The notes: generated by a model not told the origin, from the sequence alone. A stretch of 64,000 bases of DNA from Streptomyces sp. NBC_00190 (GCF_036203305.1 NZ_CP108131.1:8370001-8434000), one strand, 5' to 3'. Shown: positions 34,563 to 44,738, numbered from the stretch's first letter. Program-made: numbers and translations.

Positions 34563-37547
34563 TCAGGCCTTGTCGGGTGTCATGGCGCCGATCATCTCTG
34601 CCAGCACGGTCCGCCGGTCCTCTCCCGCGCGTGCGCGCAGAGGCCGGGCCAGGCGTGCGCTGTCGTAGCGCCAGCGGTGGTCGAGGTCCTGGGGTACCGC
34701 CTCGGTCGTGCGGAAGTCCGCGCGGGTGCCGAGGAGTTCCGTGAGGTCCTGTGCCAGGTCGTGCCAGGACACGTGGCCGTTGCACGCGTTGGCGACTCCG
34801 TGCACGGGCCGGTCCAGGCATTCGGCCACCGCACGGGCCAAGGCGGCCGCATGCACCCAGGCGGCTCCGTACCAGTCGTGTCCACCAGTACCGGGACGTG
34901 GCAGGTCGATCGGCCGGCCCTGGCGGGCGGACTGGTAGAGGGTGCCGATGGCGCCCCAGCGCAGCTGTTCGCGCAGCCGGTCGTGCGCGCCCCAGACGAT
35001 CGGTGACCGCACGGCGCTCGCGCCCCCGCGTCCCTCGGTCCCCGCGGCGCGCAGCACCATCGCCTCGCAGTCGAGCTTCGCCCTCCCGTACGGGCTCACG
35101 GGCTCGTGGGTCGCCGACTCCTCGGCGACCCGTTCCGTCCCGGGGTGCCCGTAGGCGTCGACGCTGCTGACGAAGACGAAGGGTCCGCGCCGCCAGGCGT
35201 CGACCATCGCCTCCGTCGCCGCCCGGTCCACGTCGTGCCGGGTGAAGGTGCAGGCGGCGTGGACGACCGCGTCCGCCTGTGCGACGGCGTCCCGCAGCCC
35301 GGCCAGGTCGCAGAGGTCGCCCTCGATGACGTCGACACCCTCGGTGGCGATCAGATGGGCCGACTCGGGCCGGGCCAGAGCCAGCACGGGGCGGCCCTGT
35401 GCGACAAGCTCACGCACGACGAACGCGCCCACGCCGCCCGTCGCCCCGGTGACCAGCACCGTGCCCGGGCGGATGTCCCGGGAGCGGGGGGCCGGCCTGC
35501 TCGCGGCCTTCGCGGCGCTCTGCCGCGCCGCCCGTTCGTCGAGGAGCGCGGTCAGCGCCCGGGGCGTACGGGCCTGGAGCACGTCGAGGCCCGTGAGCGG
35601 CAGCCCGAGGTCGGTACGCAGCCGTTCGGCGAGCTGCACGGCTTTCAGCGAGTGGCCGCCGAGGGCGAAGAAGTCGTCGTCCGGCGACGGGGCGACTCCG
35701 AGCACAGCCGCGAAGGTCTCCTTGACCGCTTCGGCCCGGGGGCCGGACGGGGCGCCCGGCACGGACGGCCCGGGCAGCCGGGCGTGGTCGAGCGGCCCGG
35801 CGGCCGAGCGCGGCAGCGCGTCGAGCACCGTGACCGTGGCGGGCACGTCCTCGGGAGCGAGCGACCGGCGCAGCAGGCCCAGCAGTTCGTGACCGGACGG
35901 GCCGAGGCTGTCGCACAGGACGGCATAGGCCACGGGCGGTCCCTGCTCGGGCTGGACCACCGCGGCGTCGGCGACGCTCGGGTGGGCGCGCAGTGCCAGC
36001 GCGGCAGGGTGGCCGTCGCCCTCCGGCTCGGCGGCATCCCGGGGCCCGGAGCTGTCGTTCGGGCCGGGGAGAGGCAGCTTGCTCAGGGCGAGTTCCGGGT
36101 CGGCCGCGACCGCGTGGAGCAGCGCCGCGTAGTCCCGTACGGCCGCCTCCGCCACGGTGTCGTCCAGCGCGTTCGCGTCGTACTGGACGAGTGCCAGGGG
36201 CTGTGCGGCGTCGCCGCCCGGCACCAGGCCGTAGGACAGGGTGAACTTCGCGCGGTCGGAGGGGATGTCGACGTACTCGGCCGACGTACCCGGCAGCCGC
36301 AGTACCGTCGGCTCGCCGAGGACGTCGGAGGTGACGCGGACCAGTGCGGTGCCGTCGGCGCCGCGTGCCCCGGCGCCGAGGCGTTCGAGGACCAGGTCGA
36401 AGGGGATGTGCCGGTGGTGCTGGGCTTCGAGGAGCGCGTCGCTCACGCGGCGCAGCAGTTGGGCGAAGGACGGGTCGCCGGAGACGTCCACCCGTACGGG
36501 CAGGGTGTTGACGCACAGGCCGACCAGGCCACGCATGGCGGTTCCGCTGCGGTGGGTGCCCGCCACGCCGATGACGAGGTCGTCGTCGCCGGTGAGGCGG
36601 TGCAGTGCGGCGAAGGCCGCGGCGAGCGACACCGCGAAGAGCGTGGCCTGCCGCTGTGCACCCAGCGCCCGCAGGGCGTCGGGCACGGCGGGCGCCAGAG
36701 GCACGCTGCACACGGCCCCGGGACGCACGGCCGTCTGCGGCGCTGCCGCCGCCGGCTGTGGCAGGCGCGGTGGGGCGGCGTCGGCCAGCAGGTCGCTGCA
36801 GCGGTTCAGTTCCGCCTCGAAGCCGGGCAGGTCGTCGTGCTCGCGGCGCGCGTGGTCGGTGTACTGCGGCGGTGCGGCCAGTGTGTTCCGGCCCGTTCCG
36901 TCGGTGGCCGCCGTGTAGAGAACGGCGAGTTCGGTGGCCACGGTCTCCAGTGAGGCGGCGTCCACGGCGATGTGATGGAACGTCAGCAACAGGGTGTGGT
37001 CCTGTGGGCCGTGGCGCAGAACGAGCGCCCGTACGGCGTCGCCGGCCGCGAGGTCGAACGGCCGGGCCGTCTCGCGCCGCAGCAGCGCCGGGGCGTCCGT
37101 CACGTCGGTGTCGACGACGTGTACGGGGACCGTCCGCGGCGTCGGGAGTACCTCTTGGCAGGGCTCGCCCTCGTGCTCCGTGTAGCGGGTGCGGAGGATG
37201 GCGTGCCGGGCCACCAGCCGGGCGAGGGCGGTGGCGAACGCGGCCGCATCGAACGGACCGCGCACACGGGTGGCGAACGGCACGTGGTACGAGTCGCCCG
37301 CGCCGCCGAGCCGTTCCATCAGCCACATGCGGCGCTGAGCGCGGGAGAGGGGGACGCTTCCGGCCGGTGCGGTGGTGGTGTCGGGGTGGGCGGTGTCCCG
37401 CGGTGCGTGGCCATCCGCGGCGGCGCTCGCACCGGCGGTGGGCCCGGCCGTCGTGCGCCGGGCGGTTCCGGCGCGGGCCCGGCGCAGCAGCTCCTGCTGG
37501 AGCCGCTCCTTGCGGTCGCGGGCCGCGGAGTCGGTGTCAGTGGACAT
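34563..37547 (-). CDS. NRPS C-(A remnant)-T-SDR, terminal module
   Basis: The 994-residue protein has an N-terminal docking-like helix (RKERLQQELLRRARAGTA) and a condensation domain (about 65-490) with HHIAVDAAS near 190. A short segment then resembles only the C-terminal subdomain of an A domain (HPSVADAAVVQPEQG to ALPRSAAGPLDHARL); the A core with its nucleotide motifs is absent. A carrier domain follows (FFALGGHSLKAV, Ser near 630). Last is an extended SDR (695-990) with TGATGGVG and Ser-Tyr-x3-Lys in VSPYGRAKLDC. The amino acid must come in trans or not at all. The SDR replaces a thioesterase and may release the chain reductively. The start overlaps the previous gene by 11 bases. Confidence 0.75.
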   Translation of the reverse strand: MSTDTDSAARDRKERLQQELLRRARAGTARRTTAGPTAGASAAADGHAPRDTAHPDTTTAPAGSVPLSRAQRRMWLMERLGGAGDSYHVPFATRVRGPFDAAAFATALARLVARHAILRTRYTEHEGEPCQEVLPTPRTVPVHVVDTDVTDAPALLRRETARPFDLAAGDAVRALVLRHGPQDHTLLLTFHHIAVDAASLETVATELAVLYTAATDGTGRNTLAAPPQYTDHARREHDDLPGFEAELNRCSDLLADAAPPRLPQPAAAAPQTAVRPGAVCSVPLAPAVPDALRALGAQRQATLFAVSLAAAFAALHRLTGDDDLVIGVAGTHRSGTAMRGLVGLCVNTLPVRVDVSGDPSFAQLLRRVSDALLEAQHHRHIPFDLVLERLGAGARGADGTALVRVTSDVLGEPTVLRLPGTSAEYVDIPSDRAKFTLSYGLVPGGDAAQPLALVQYDANALDDTVAEAAVRDYAALLHAVAADPELALSKLPLPGPNDSSGPRDAAEPEGDGHPAALALRAHPSVADAAVVQPEQGPPVAYAVLCDSLGPSGHELLGLLRRSLAPEDVPATVTVLDALPRSAAGPLDHARLPGPSVPGAPSGPRAEAVKETFAAVLGVAPSPDDDFFALGGHSLKAVQLAERLRTDLGLPLTGLDVLQARTPRALTALLDERAARQSAAKAASRPAPRSRDIRPGTVLVTGATGGVGAFVVRELVAQGRPVLALARPESAHLIATEGVDVIEGDLCDLAGLRDAVAQADAVVHAACTFTRHDVDRAATEAMVDAWRRGPFVFVSSVDAYGHPGTERVAEESATHEPVSPYGRAKLDCEAMVLRAAGTEGRGGASAVRSPIVWGAHDRLREQLRWGAIGTLYQSARQGRPIDLPRPGTGGHDWYGAAWVHAAALARAVAECLDRPVHGVANACNGHVSWHDLAQDLTELLGTRADFRTTEAVPQDLDHRWRYDSARLARPLRARAGEDRRTVLAEMIGAMTPDKA

Positions 37548-39330
37548 CGCTGTGCTCCGGGGTCTCGGGGTGGAGGTCCGCGTGGGCGGCCAGGAGGGCG
37601 CGTTCGACCAGCGCGGCCTGCGCGGCCACGGTCGGGGCGGCGAAGAAGTCGGCGAGGGAGAGCTCTACGCCGATTTCCTCGCGCAGGTCTTCGGTGACGG
37701 CGAGGGCGAGGAGCGAATGGCCGCCGACGAGGAGGAACTCGTCATCGGCGCGGGTGACCTCGATGCCCAGTGCCTGGCTCCACACCGCGGCGACGGCCTG
37801 TTCCAGCGGTGTCATCCGCGCCGTCGGCTCGTCGGCGGGCTGCTTCCCGGCGGCGTGCGCGCGTCCGGTGAGCGCGCGCCGGTCGACCTTGCCGGCCGGA
37901 GTGAGGGGAAGCCGTTCCAGCACGGTGACCGCGTCGGGAACCAGGTGGGCCGGCAGGACTGCGGTGAGCCGCTCGCGCAGCGCCGCGCCGTGGGGCACGG
38001 GGCCGGGCGCGGCAACGACGAACGCGACGAGGCGGGCCTCGGGGGAGCCGGCGCCGTCGACGGTGACGGCGGCGTCGTCCACGTCCGGCTGCTGGCGGAG
38101 GGCGTGTTCGACCTCGGCGGGTTCGATGCGGAAGCCGCGGACCTTCACCTGGTCGTCGTTGCGGCCGTGGAACTGGAGGATGCCGTCGGGCCGGAGGGAG
38201 ACGATGTCGCCCGTACGGTAGAGCCGCCCGTCGGCGGCGGCATGCTCGACGAACCGTTCGGCGGTGAGTGCAGGCAGGCCCGTGTAACCGTGGGCGAGCC
38301 TGCTGCCGCCGATCCACAGTTCGCCCCGGTCGCCGTCGGCCACCGGGTGACCGTCGGCGTCCAGGACGTGCGCCGTGGCCCCGGCGACGGGCCTGCCGAT
38401 CGGTATGGGGCCCTCGCAGTCCTGCGCGGTGACCCGGTGGGCGGTTGCGAAGGTGGTCGTCTCGGTCGGCCCGTAGCCGTTGACGAGCTCCAGCCAGGGG
38501 AAGGCGGTGAGCACCTCACTGGCCTGTGCTGCAGCCATCGCCTCGCCGCCCACGACGACCGAGCGGAGCTGGGCGAAGACGCGGGAGCGGCGTGCGGCGA
38601 GCTGGTGGAAGAGGGCCGTGGTGAAGAACGCCACCGTCACGCCGTGCCGCTCGACGTGCCGGGCCAGATCCTCCAGGGAGGGCCGCTGTTCGGTGCAGAC
38701 GACGACCGCGGCGCCGTTGGCGAGTGCGCCCCAGACTTCGAACGTCGAGGCGTCGAAGGTCATGGACGAGTGGAACAGGACGCGGTCGCGGCCGGTGAGG
38801 GTGACGTAGTCGGGTGCGGTGACCAGCTCGGCAATGGCCCGGTGCGGCACGAGGACGCCCTTGGGACGGCCGGTGGAGCCGGAGGTGAACATGATGAATG
38901 CCGGGCTGTCCGGGTCGGACTCGTCGACCGGCCGGTCGCTCGTGAGCGGCTCCTCGGGCAGGGCGAGCACGGGGCCGGGAAACGTGGCCGCGTCCAGCAG
39001 CTTCGTGTCGCCGACGGTGAGTTTCACCTCCGCGTCCGCGATCATCGCCTCGGTGCGCGGGCGGGGCTGGGCGGGATCGAGCGGCACGCACACGGCTCCC
39101 GCCAGCCACAGCCCGAGCTGCGCCACGATCGTGCGGGACGACCGCGTCGTCAGGAGCGCTACCCGGTCGCCGCGCGTCACTCGATGTTCGCGCAGGTGTG
39201 CCGCGAGGGCGCGGCCGGCCTGGAGGAGACGGCCGTAGGTGAGGGTGGTGTCGCCGTCCACGACGGCGAGGGCGTCGGGGGTGAGTTCGGCGTGCCGCGC
39301 GACGAGTGCGGGCAGGGCGGTGGGCGTCAT
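37537..39330 (-). CDS. NRPS A-T didomain, branched-chain amino acid (Val-like) predicted
   Basis: The 597-residue protein has an adenylation domain (1-490) with [11 protein letters not shown] near 153, NGYGPTETT, YRTGDIVSL and the catalytic Lys in PAGKVDRRAL, then a carrier domain (VGGHSLLALA, Ser near 540). The specificity pocket, aligned by eye to GrsA, is DAFFVGGTF. This is close to the valine code DAFWIGGTF (7 of 9), with isoleucine as an alternative. With no C domain, it loads an aminoacyl-carrier for a C domain elsewhere in the operon. Its ATG lies one base after the stop of the upstream A-T gene, and AAGGAG overlaps that stop. Confidence 0.8.
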   Translation of the reverse strand: MTPTALPALVARHAELTPDALAVVDGDTTLTYGRLLQAGRALAAHLREHRVTRGDRVALLTTRSSRTIVAQLGLWLAGAVCVPLDPAQPRPRTEAMIADAEVKLTVGDTKLLDAATFPGPVLALPEEPLTSDRPVDESDPDSPAFIMFTSGSTGRPKGVLVPHRAIAELVTAPDYVTLTGRDRVLFHSSMTFDASTFEVWGALANGAAVVVCTEQRPSLEDLARHVERHGVTVAFFTTALFHQLAARRSRVFAQLRSVVVGGEAMAAAQASEVLTAFPWLELVNGYGPTETTTFATAHRVTAQDCEGPIPIGRPVAGATAHVLDADGHPVADGDRGELWIGGSRLAHGYTGLPALTAERFVEHAAADGRLYRTGDIVSLRPDGILQFHGRNDDQVKVRGFRIEPAEVEHALRQQPDVDDAAVTVDGAGSPEARLVAFVVAAPGPVPHGAALRERLTAVLPAHLVPDAVTVLERLPLTPAGKVDRRALTGRAHAAGKQPADEPTARMTPLEQAVAAVWSQALGIEVTRADDEFLLVGGHSLLALAVTEDLREEIGVELSLADFFAAPTVAAQAALVERALLAAHADLHPETPEHSDVH

Positions 39331-39331
39331 G

Positions 39332-41257
39332 TCAGGCTCCTTCCGGGCGCGGGGTCCGGCGCTGGTCGAGGAGGGCGGCGAAGGCTCGCAGGTCGGTGCT
39401 GCGCAGCAGCTCGGGGGCGCGCAGGCGTATTCCGGTCTCGCGTTGGACGGTTGCCAGCAGCCGTGCGGCGACCATGGAGGTGCCGCCGGCGTCGGTGAAG
39501 TTGTCGCCGAGGCCGGTTCCGGGCCGGCCGAGGAGGTCGCGCACGGTCGTCAGCACCAGCCGCTCGGTGGCGGTGGCGGCGGCGAGGTCGTCCGTGGTGG
39601 TGCTCCTGGGCGGCACCGCGGCCTGGGACTCGGCCTGGGCCTGGGCTGCCAGGGCGGGGCGGTCCACCTTGCCGTTGGCGTCGAGCGGGAAGCCGTCGAC
39701 GATCCGTACGGCGGTGGGGACGGCCTGCTCGGGGAGCCAGGCCCGGACCGCGGCGAGGAGATCCCCGGCAGGGGGTTCGGCGCCGTCGGCGGGCCGTACG
39801 TGTGCGACGAGGCGACCGTGGCCGGAACTGTCGTGCAGCACGGTGACTACGACGGTGCGCACCCGGGGGTCCTGCTCGAAGGCGGCTTCCACCTCGACCG
39901 GTTCGATCCGCACTCCGCTGATCTTCACCTGGTCGTCGAGACGGCCGAGGAAGTCAAGGCTACCGGCGGCGTTCATCCGTACCCGGTCGCCGGTGCGGTA
40001 GAGGCGGTCGATCGCGGGCAGCGCCAGTTCTTGCGGAGGGGCGGTGAACCGGCGTGCGGTGAGTTCGGGGTCAAGATAGCCGAGTGCCAGGCAGTGGCCG
40101 CCGACGCGCAGTTCACCCTCCTGCCCGCGGGCGACGGGGCGGCCTTCGACGTCCGTGACGACGAGGGTGACGCCCGGCAGCGCGGTGCCGATGGGGGGCG
40201 GGATCTGGTCGCCGGCCTGCGGATCGGTGCCGCGCATGGTGTGGGTGGTGGTGACGACGGTGGCTTCCGCGGGGCCGTAGGCGTTGTGGACGGTGGTGGT
40301 GACGTCGGCGGCGGGGCGGCGGCGCATGCGGTCGCCGCCGACGACGAGGTGACGCAGCTTCAGGTCCTGCGGCCACGGCCGGTCCAGGAGCGGTTCCACG
40401 GTGGGAGTAGCCGCCACGGCGTGGGTGAGGGCGGTGTCACGCCACCAGTCGGTGAGCACGTGCGAGTCCCAGCGGGTGTCGTCCGGGGCCGGGACGAGGG
40501 CGGCGCCCGAGGTCAGGGCCGCCCACAGTTCCAGCAGGTGCGGGTCGAACGCGACACCGATGAGCAGGGACTGGCGGTCGCCCGGTGCGAGGCCGGTCTC
40601 GGCCCGGTACCAGTCGAGGGCGACGGAGAGCGAGGACTCGGCCACGGCGACCGCCTTGGGGCGGCCGGTGGAACCGGAGGTGAGGACGGCGTACAGGGCG
40701 CCTTCGGGCGCGCGCCGGGTGCCACGGACGGAGTCGGCGAAGGCCGCCACCGCGGCGGCCGGGGCGTTGACACCGTCAGTGGGCAGCAGCAGCGGGAAGT
40801 GCTCCCCGCTGCGATGTTCCGCGGGCAGGACATCGGGGTCGCCGATGAGGCAGGCGATGTCGAGGTCCTCAGTGACGGCCTGGATGCGGCGTTCGCCGGG
40901 GCGGGGGCCGAGCGGCAGGTAGACGGCGCCGAGCCGGGCGAGCGCGACGGCGGTCACCACCAGGGCGGTGGACCGGTCGAGGCAGACGCCGACCAGGTCA
41001 CCGGGCCGGACGCGGTCGGCCAGGTCCTTGGCGGCCAGCGCGGCCGCCGCGTCGAGGTCCTGGTACGTCCAGATCTGTGCGCGGTCGATCACCGCAGGGG
41101 CCTGCGGGGTACGCCGGGCCCAGTCCTCGAAGTGGGCGAGCACCCGGGTCGGTTCGGCGGAGGGGCCATGGGCGACGCTCAGCGCGGTTTCCGTGACGAG
41201 GCCGGTGTCGAAGACCATGGCGGGGATGGCGGGCGCGGTCGGGGACTGGGTCATCAC
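39332..41257 (-). CDS. NRPS A-T didomain, substrate unclear
   Basis: The 641-residue protein has an adenylation domain (about 45-525) with [11 protein letters not shown] near 196, NAYGPAEAT, YRTGDRVRM and Lys in ANGKVDRPAL. A carrier domain follows with a slightly atypical core, DAGGTSMVAA, whose Ser should still be modified. The pocket reads DPLAVGAVV by eye. Pro at the second position is rare and I cannot assign a substrate. The start overlaps the upstream C-A-T stop (GTGATGA; GTG 41257 or ATG 41254). It is the second of two stand-alone loading didomains in a row. Confidence 0.75.
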   Translation of the reverse strand: MMTQSPTAPAIPAMVFDTGLVTETALSVAHGPSAEPTRVLAHFEDWARRTPQAPAVIDRAQIWTYQDLDAAAALAAKDLADRVRPGDLVGVCLDRSTALVVTAVALARLGAVYLPLGPRPGERRIQAVTEDLDIACLIGDPDVLPAEHRSGEHFPLLLPTDGVNAPAAAVAAFADSVRGTRRAPEGALYAVLTSGSTGRPKAVAVAESSLSVALDWYRAETGLAPGDRQSLLIGVAFDPHLLELWAALTSGAALVPAPDDTRWDSHVLTDWWRDTALTHAVAATPTVEPLLDRPWPQDLKLRHLVVGGDRMRRRPAADVTTTVHNAYGPAEATVVTTTHTMRGTDPQAGDQIPPPIGTALPGVTLVVTDVEGRPVARGQEGELRVGGHCLALGYLDPELTARRFTAPPQELALPAIDRLYRTGDRVRMNAAGSLDFLGRLDDQVKISGVRIEPVEVEAAFEQDPRVRTVVVTVLHDSSGHGRLVAHVRPADGAEPPAGDLLAAVRAWLPEQAVPTAVRIVDGFPLDANGKVDRPALAAQAQAESQAAVPPRSTTTDDLAAATATERLVLTTVRDLLGRPGTGLGDNFTDAGGTSMVAARLLATVQRETGIRLRAPELLRSTDLRAFAALLDQRRTPRPEGA

Positions 41258-44200
41258 GACTCCGTGGAAAGGGCGGTGGTGGCGAGGGCTTCGGCCTGGT
41301 CGGCGAGCACGGGGTTACGGAAGAGCACCTTCAACGGCGGGCGCGTACCCAGCCGGGGCTCCAGCCAGGCGGCCAGCTCGGCGGCCAGCAGGGAATGGCC
41401 CCCGCTGTGGAAGAAGTGGGAGCGGGCGTCGAAGCGACTGTGGCCGAGGACCTTGCGCCAGCCTTCCGTGAGCAGAGCCGTCATCGGATCGTCGGACACG
41501 GCGGTGGGCGCAGGCCCGGGCTCGGAGCCGGTTACCTGCTCGGTGCCGGTGCCGGTGCCGGCACCGGGCTCGGGCTCGGGCTCGGGCGTCGCGGCGTCGT
41601 CGGCGTCGAGCGCCGCCGCCCGGCGGGACAGCGCCGTGCGGTCGGGCTTGCCGCCGGCGAGGGTCGGCATGATGTCCAGCCCTGCCCACCGGGCGGGCAC
41701 GAGGGGGCCGGGCAGGCGGCGGCTCAGCGCGGCGTGCAGCGCCTTCTCGTCGAAGGCCGCGCCGTCGGCTCCGCCTTCGAGGAAGCCCACGAGCCTGGGC
41801 CCGCCGGGGCTCTCCCGGTCCAGTATGACGGCGCAGGACCGGCCGCCCAGCACCGCGGACGCCGCCGCCTCGATCTCCTCCAGCTCGATGCGGTGACCGC
41901 GCAGCTTGATCTGGTTGTCGCGCCGCCCGAGGAAGTACAGCAGACCGTCCAGACCGCGGTAGCCGAGGTCGCCGGTCAGGTAGACGCGCTGCCCGTCGAG
42001 TGCGTCGACGGTGACGAACCGGGCGGCCGTCACCTCCGCGTTGCCCGCGTAGCCCTCGGCGAGACCGGGTCCGGCGACGGCGAGTTCACCGACCGCGCCG
42101 GACGGTAGCGGGCGGCGGTGGGCGTCCAGGACGTGGACCCGCTCGCCCGGGAGCTCGGTGCCCAGGGGGATCTCGGCGCCCTCGGCGAGGGCGCCGCGGG
42201 AGATCTCGTGGACGGTCGAGCTGATGGTGGCCTCCGTGACGCCGTACACGTTGAGCACGGTGGCGTCGGTGTCGGCGAGGACGCCGTGCAGTGCCTCCAC
42301 GGGCAGGCGCTCGCCGCCGAGGACCAGGAGCCTGGGCGCCCAGCTCTCGTCACGCAGTGCGGGGCGCAGGTCCTCGCGGGTGGCGAGGAAGAAGCTGGTG
42401 GGCAGGTTGGCGACGGTGACCCGGGCGGACACCAGCAGTTCGGTGAGCTCCGCGCCCGTGGGCACCTCGTGCTCGGGCAGGACCAGGCACGCACCGGCGT
42501 GCAGGGCCGGCAGCACCTCCTCGAGCGCCACGTCGAAGGACGGTTGGGCGAACATCAGGACCCGGTCCGAGGTGGTGAGGCCGAACCGGTCGGCGGCCGC
42601 AGTCAGATGGTGCATCAGCGCCGCGTGGCCGACGGCGACCGGCTTCGGCGTCCCGGTGGAGCCGGAGGTGTGGATGACGTACGCGGTGCCGGGAAGTTCG
42701 GCGCTCCCGCGCGCGGGAGGCAGCACCGGGGCGTCGATCCGGGCGGTCGGCAGTGCTTCCGGCAGGGCCGGAGTGCCGTCGCCGGTGAGGACCAGCGCAG
42801 GGGCGAGCCGCTCCAGCAGCAGAGCGAGCCGGGCCGGCGGATCGGACGGGGACATCGGGCAGTAGACGGCGCCGGCGCGCAGGCATGCGAGCAGGGCGAC
42901 GAGCGAGTCGGTCCCCCGGGGCAGGACCACGGCCACCGGCCGGCCGGCCGTCACACCGGCGGCGCGCAGTCGCTCGGCCAGCGAGCCGACGCGGTCGTCG
43001 AGCTCGCCGTAGGTGAGACGGCGGGCGCCGCACAGCAGGGCCGGCAGCGACGGGTGCTGCGCGGCCACGGGATCCAGCGGATCGCGGTCGGCCGGGAGGG
43101 GCACGGGCTCGGTGGCCGGCTCCACGGCGGTCGGATCCAGGTCGGCCAGCGGAGTCTCGGGGCTGTCGAGATAGGCGCGCAGCAGGTCCAGGAAGCGGCC
43201 GGAGAGCAATCGGGCGACGTCTTCGCCGAACAGGTCCATGTCGTAGTCCCAGACCAGGGTCATACCGGGCGAGCCGTGGCGCGGGGTGACGCCGCGCCGG
43301 TCGTCCGGGAGCAGGACCACGTCGAGGTCGAAGCGGGTGGTGCCGGTGTTGAAGCCCTCGAAGAGGGTGATGTCGAGACCGGGTACGTCGATCTCGGGCA
43401 GCGGCGCGTCGTGGGCGCTGAACATGACGGAGAAGAGGGGGTTGTCGGCGCCGGAGGTGTGCATGCCGAGCGCCCGGGTCAGCTCCTGGACCGGTACGTC
43501 CTGGTGCGGCAGGGCACGGATGAGGGTGTCGGTGACCTCGTCCATGGTGTCCTGGGCGGGGGCGGCGCCGTCCAGGGCGAGCGGCAGCGGGATGGTGTTG
43601 ACGAACATGCCGACGGCGTCCTCGTAGCCGAGGGGGCGGTTGCCGACGGCGGTGCCGATGACCATCCGGGAGCGGCCGCTGTGCCGGCGCAGGAGTTCGG
43701 CGAACAGGCCCAGGAGCGTGGAGAAGGGGGTGAGGCCGCGTGAACGGGCGTGCCCGCGCAGGCGTTCGGCGAGATCGGCGCCGATCGTCTGGCGCAGCTG
43801 CCCGCCGTGGTGCTTGCGGCGGGCACCGGGGCGGGCCAGGCCCGGGAGCGGCAGGTCGTGCTGCTGGTCGCGCAGTTCGGCCCGCCAGAAGTCGAGCGAT
43901 TCGGGCGCGTACGCGGCGTCGGTCCGCTCCAGGACGTGGTCCGCGTACGACGGGGCGGGCGGGAGTTTGAGGGGCTCGCCGAGGACGTGGGCGCGGTATA
44001 CGCGGAACACGTCGTCGAGCAGGATCGCGAAGGAGTGCCCGTCGTGGATCAGGTGGTGCTCGACGTGGATCAGCCGGTGGTGGCGCTCGGCCAGTCGTAC
44101 GAGCGTCCAGCGGATCAGCGGTGCCTCGAACGTGTCGAGCGGTGTCTCGGCCTCGGTGCGCAGGAGACGGGCGAATGCCGCCTCGGGGTCCTCCTCCGTG

Positions 44201-44454
44201 CCGAGGTCGATCGTGTGCAGCCTCGGCGCACACTGCGGCGCGACCCGCTGCGCCGGTACGGACCCGGCGGAGGCAACGAGTTCGAGCCGCAGACCGGGGT
44301 GGCGTGCCAAGGTGGCGTCGAGCCCCCGGCGCAGAGCGTCGGTGTCGAGCGTGCCCCACAGGTCCAGTGAGGCGGTGAAGTTGTAGGCGCGACTGCCGGG
44401 CTGCATCTGCTCGTGCAGCCAGACGATCTCCTGCGAGGAGGAGAGGGGAAACAT
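41254..44454 (-). CDS. NRPS C-A-T module
   Basis: The 1066-residue protein has a condensation domain (1-430) with the full HHxxxDG motif (EHHLIHDGHS, about 135). The adenylation domain (about 450-930) has HTSGSTGTPKP near 598, NVYGVTEAT, YLTGDLGYR and Lys in LAGGKPDRTAL. A carrier domain (SGGHSLLAAE, Ser near 1019) follows an acidic Glu/Pro/Gly-Thr linker. The pocket read by eye is DVENVGVIS. Its acidic Glu at position 239 and partial likeness to ornithine-type codes (DMENLGLIN) suggest a basic or polar residue, with low certainty. The frame is open far upstream, but the ATG at 44454 with AGGGATC is where the C domain begins. Confidence 0.8.
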   Translation of the reverse strand: MFPLSSSQEIVWLHEQMQPGSRAYNFTASLDLWGTLDTDALRRGLDATLARHPGLRLELVASAGSVPAQRVAPQCAPRLHTIDLGTEEDPEAAFARLLRTEAETPLDTFEAPLIRWTLVRLAERHHRLIHVEHHLIHDGHSFAILLDDVFRVYRAHVLGEPLKLPPAPSYADHVLERTDAAYAPESLDFWRAELRDQQHDLPLPGLARPGARRKHHGGQLRQTIGADLAERLRGHARSRGLTPFSTLLGLFAELLRRHSGRSRMVIGTAVGNRPLGYEDAVGMFVNTIPLPLALDGAAPAQDTMDEVTDTLIRALPHQDVPVQELTRALGMHTSGADNPLFSVMFSAHDAPLPEIDVPGLDITLFEGFNTGTTRFDLDVVLLPDDRRGVTPRHGSPGMTLVWDYDMDLFGEDVARLLSGRFLDLLRAYLDSPETPLADLDPTAVEPATEPVPLPADRDPLDPVAAQHPSLPALLCGARRLTYGELDDRVGSLAERLRAAGVTAGRPVAVVLPRGTDSLVALLACLRAGAVYCPMSPSDPPARLALLLERLAPALVLTGDGTPALPEALPTARIDAPVLPPARGSAELPGTAYVIHTSGSTGTPKPVAVGHAALMHHLTAAADRFGLTTSDRVLMFAQPSFDVALEEVLPALHAGACLVLPEHEVPTGAELTELLVSARVTVANLPTSFFLATREDLRPALRDESWAPRLLVLGGERLPVEALHGVLADTDATVLNVYGVTEATISSTVHEISRGALAEGAEIPLGTELPGERVHVLDAHRRPLPSGAVGELAVAGPGLAEGYAGNAEVTAARFVTVDALDGQRVYLTGDLGYRGLDGLLYFLGRRDNQIKLRGHRIELEEIEAAASAVLGGRSCAVILDRESPGGPRLVGFLEGGADGAAFDEKALHAALSRRLPGPLVPARWAGLDIMPTLAGGKPDRTALSRRAAALDADDAATPEPEPEPGAGTGTGTEQVTGSEPGPAPTAVSDDPMTALLTEGWRKVLGHSRFDARSHFFHSGGHSLLAAELAAWLEPRLGTRPPLKVLFRNPVLADQAEALATTALSTES

Positions 44455-44738
44455 GGGCGATCCCTGAGGTTGTCGGGTCGGACTCCGGTGCCGGTCACGG
44501 TCGTGTCCGGTGGTCGTGCGGGCGGCTTCACGGGTCGCGCGGTGCCGCTTTCTGCGTGGGGGCATGCCGTGGGGGGAAGCTCGGGGTGCGCGGCGGCGGG
44601 GGCTGCGCTGCGGTGTGCCGGGTGGTGCGGGGTGCCCGTGAGCGCCGGAGCGGGGTGGCCGCGGGGCCGTGACGCGCCCGGGGGCGCGCGGGGGTGCCGC
44701 CGTGGGACTCGGGGACCTGCGGCGGAGGGGCGGCGGGG

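Noticed and set aside
39239..41896. 885-residue plus-strand open frame opposite the NRPS genes
   Set aside because: It is antisense to A-T and C-A-T genes with unmistakable motifs; long Gly/Val-rich antisense frames are expected at this GC content.
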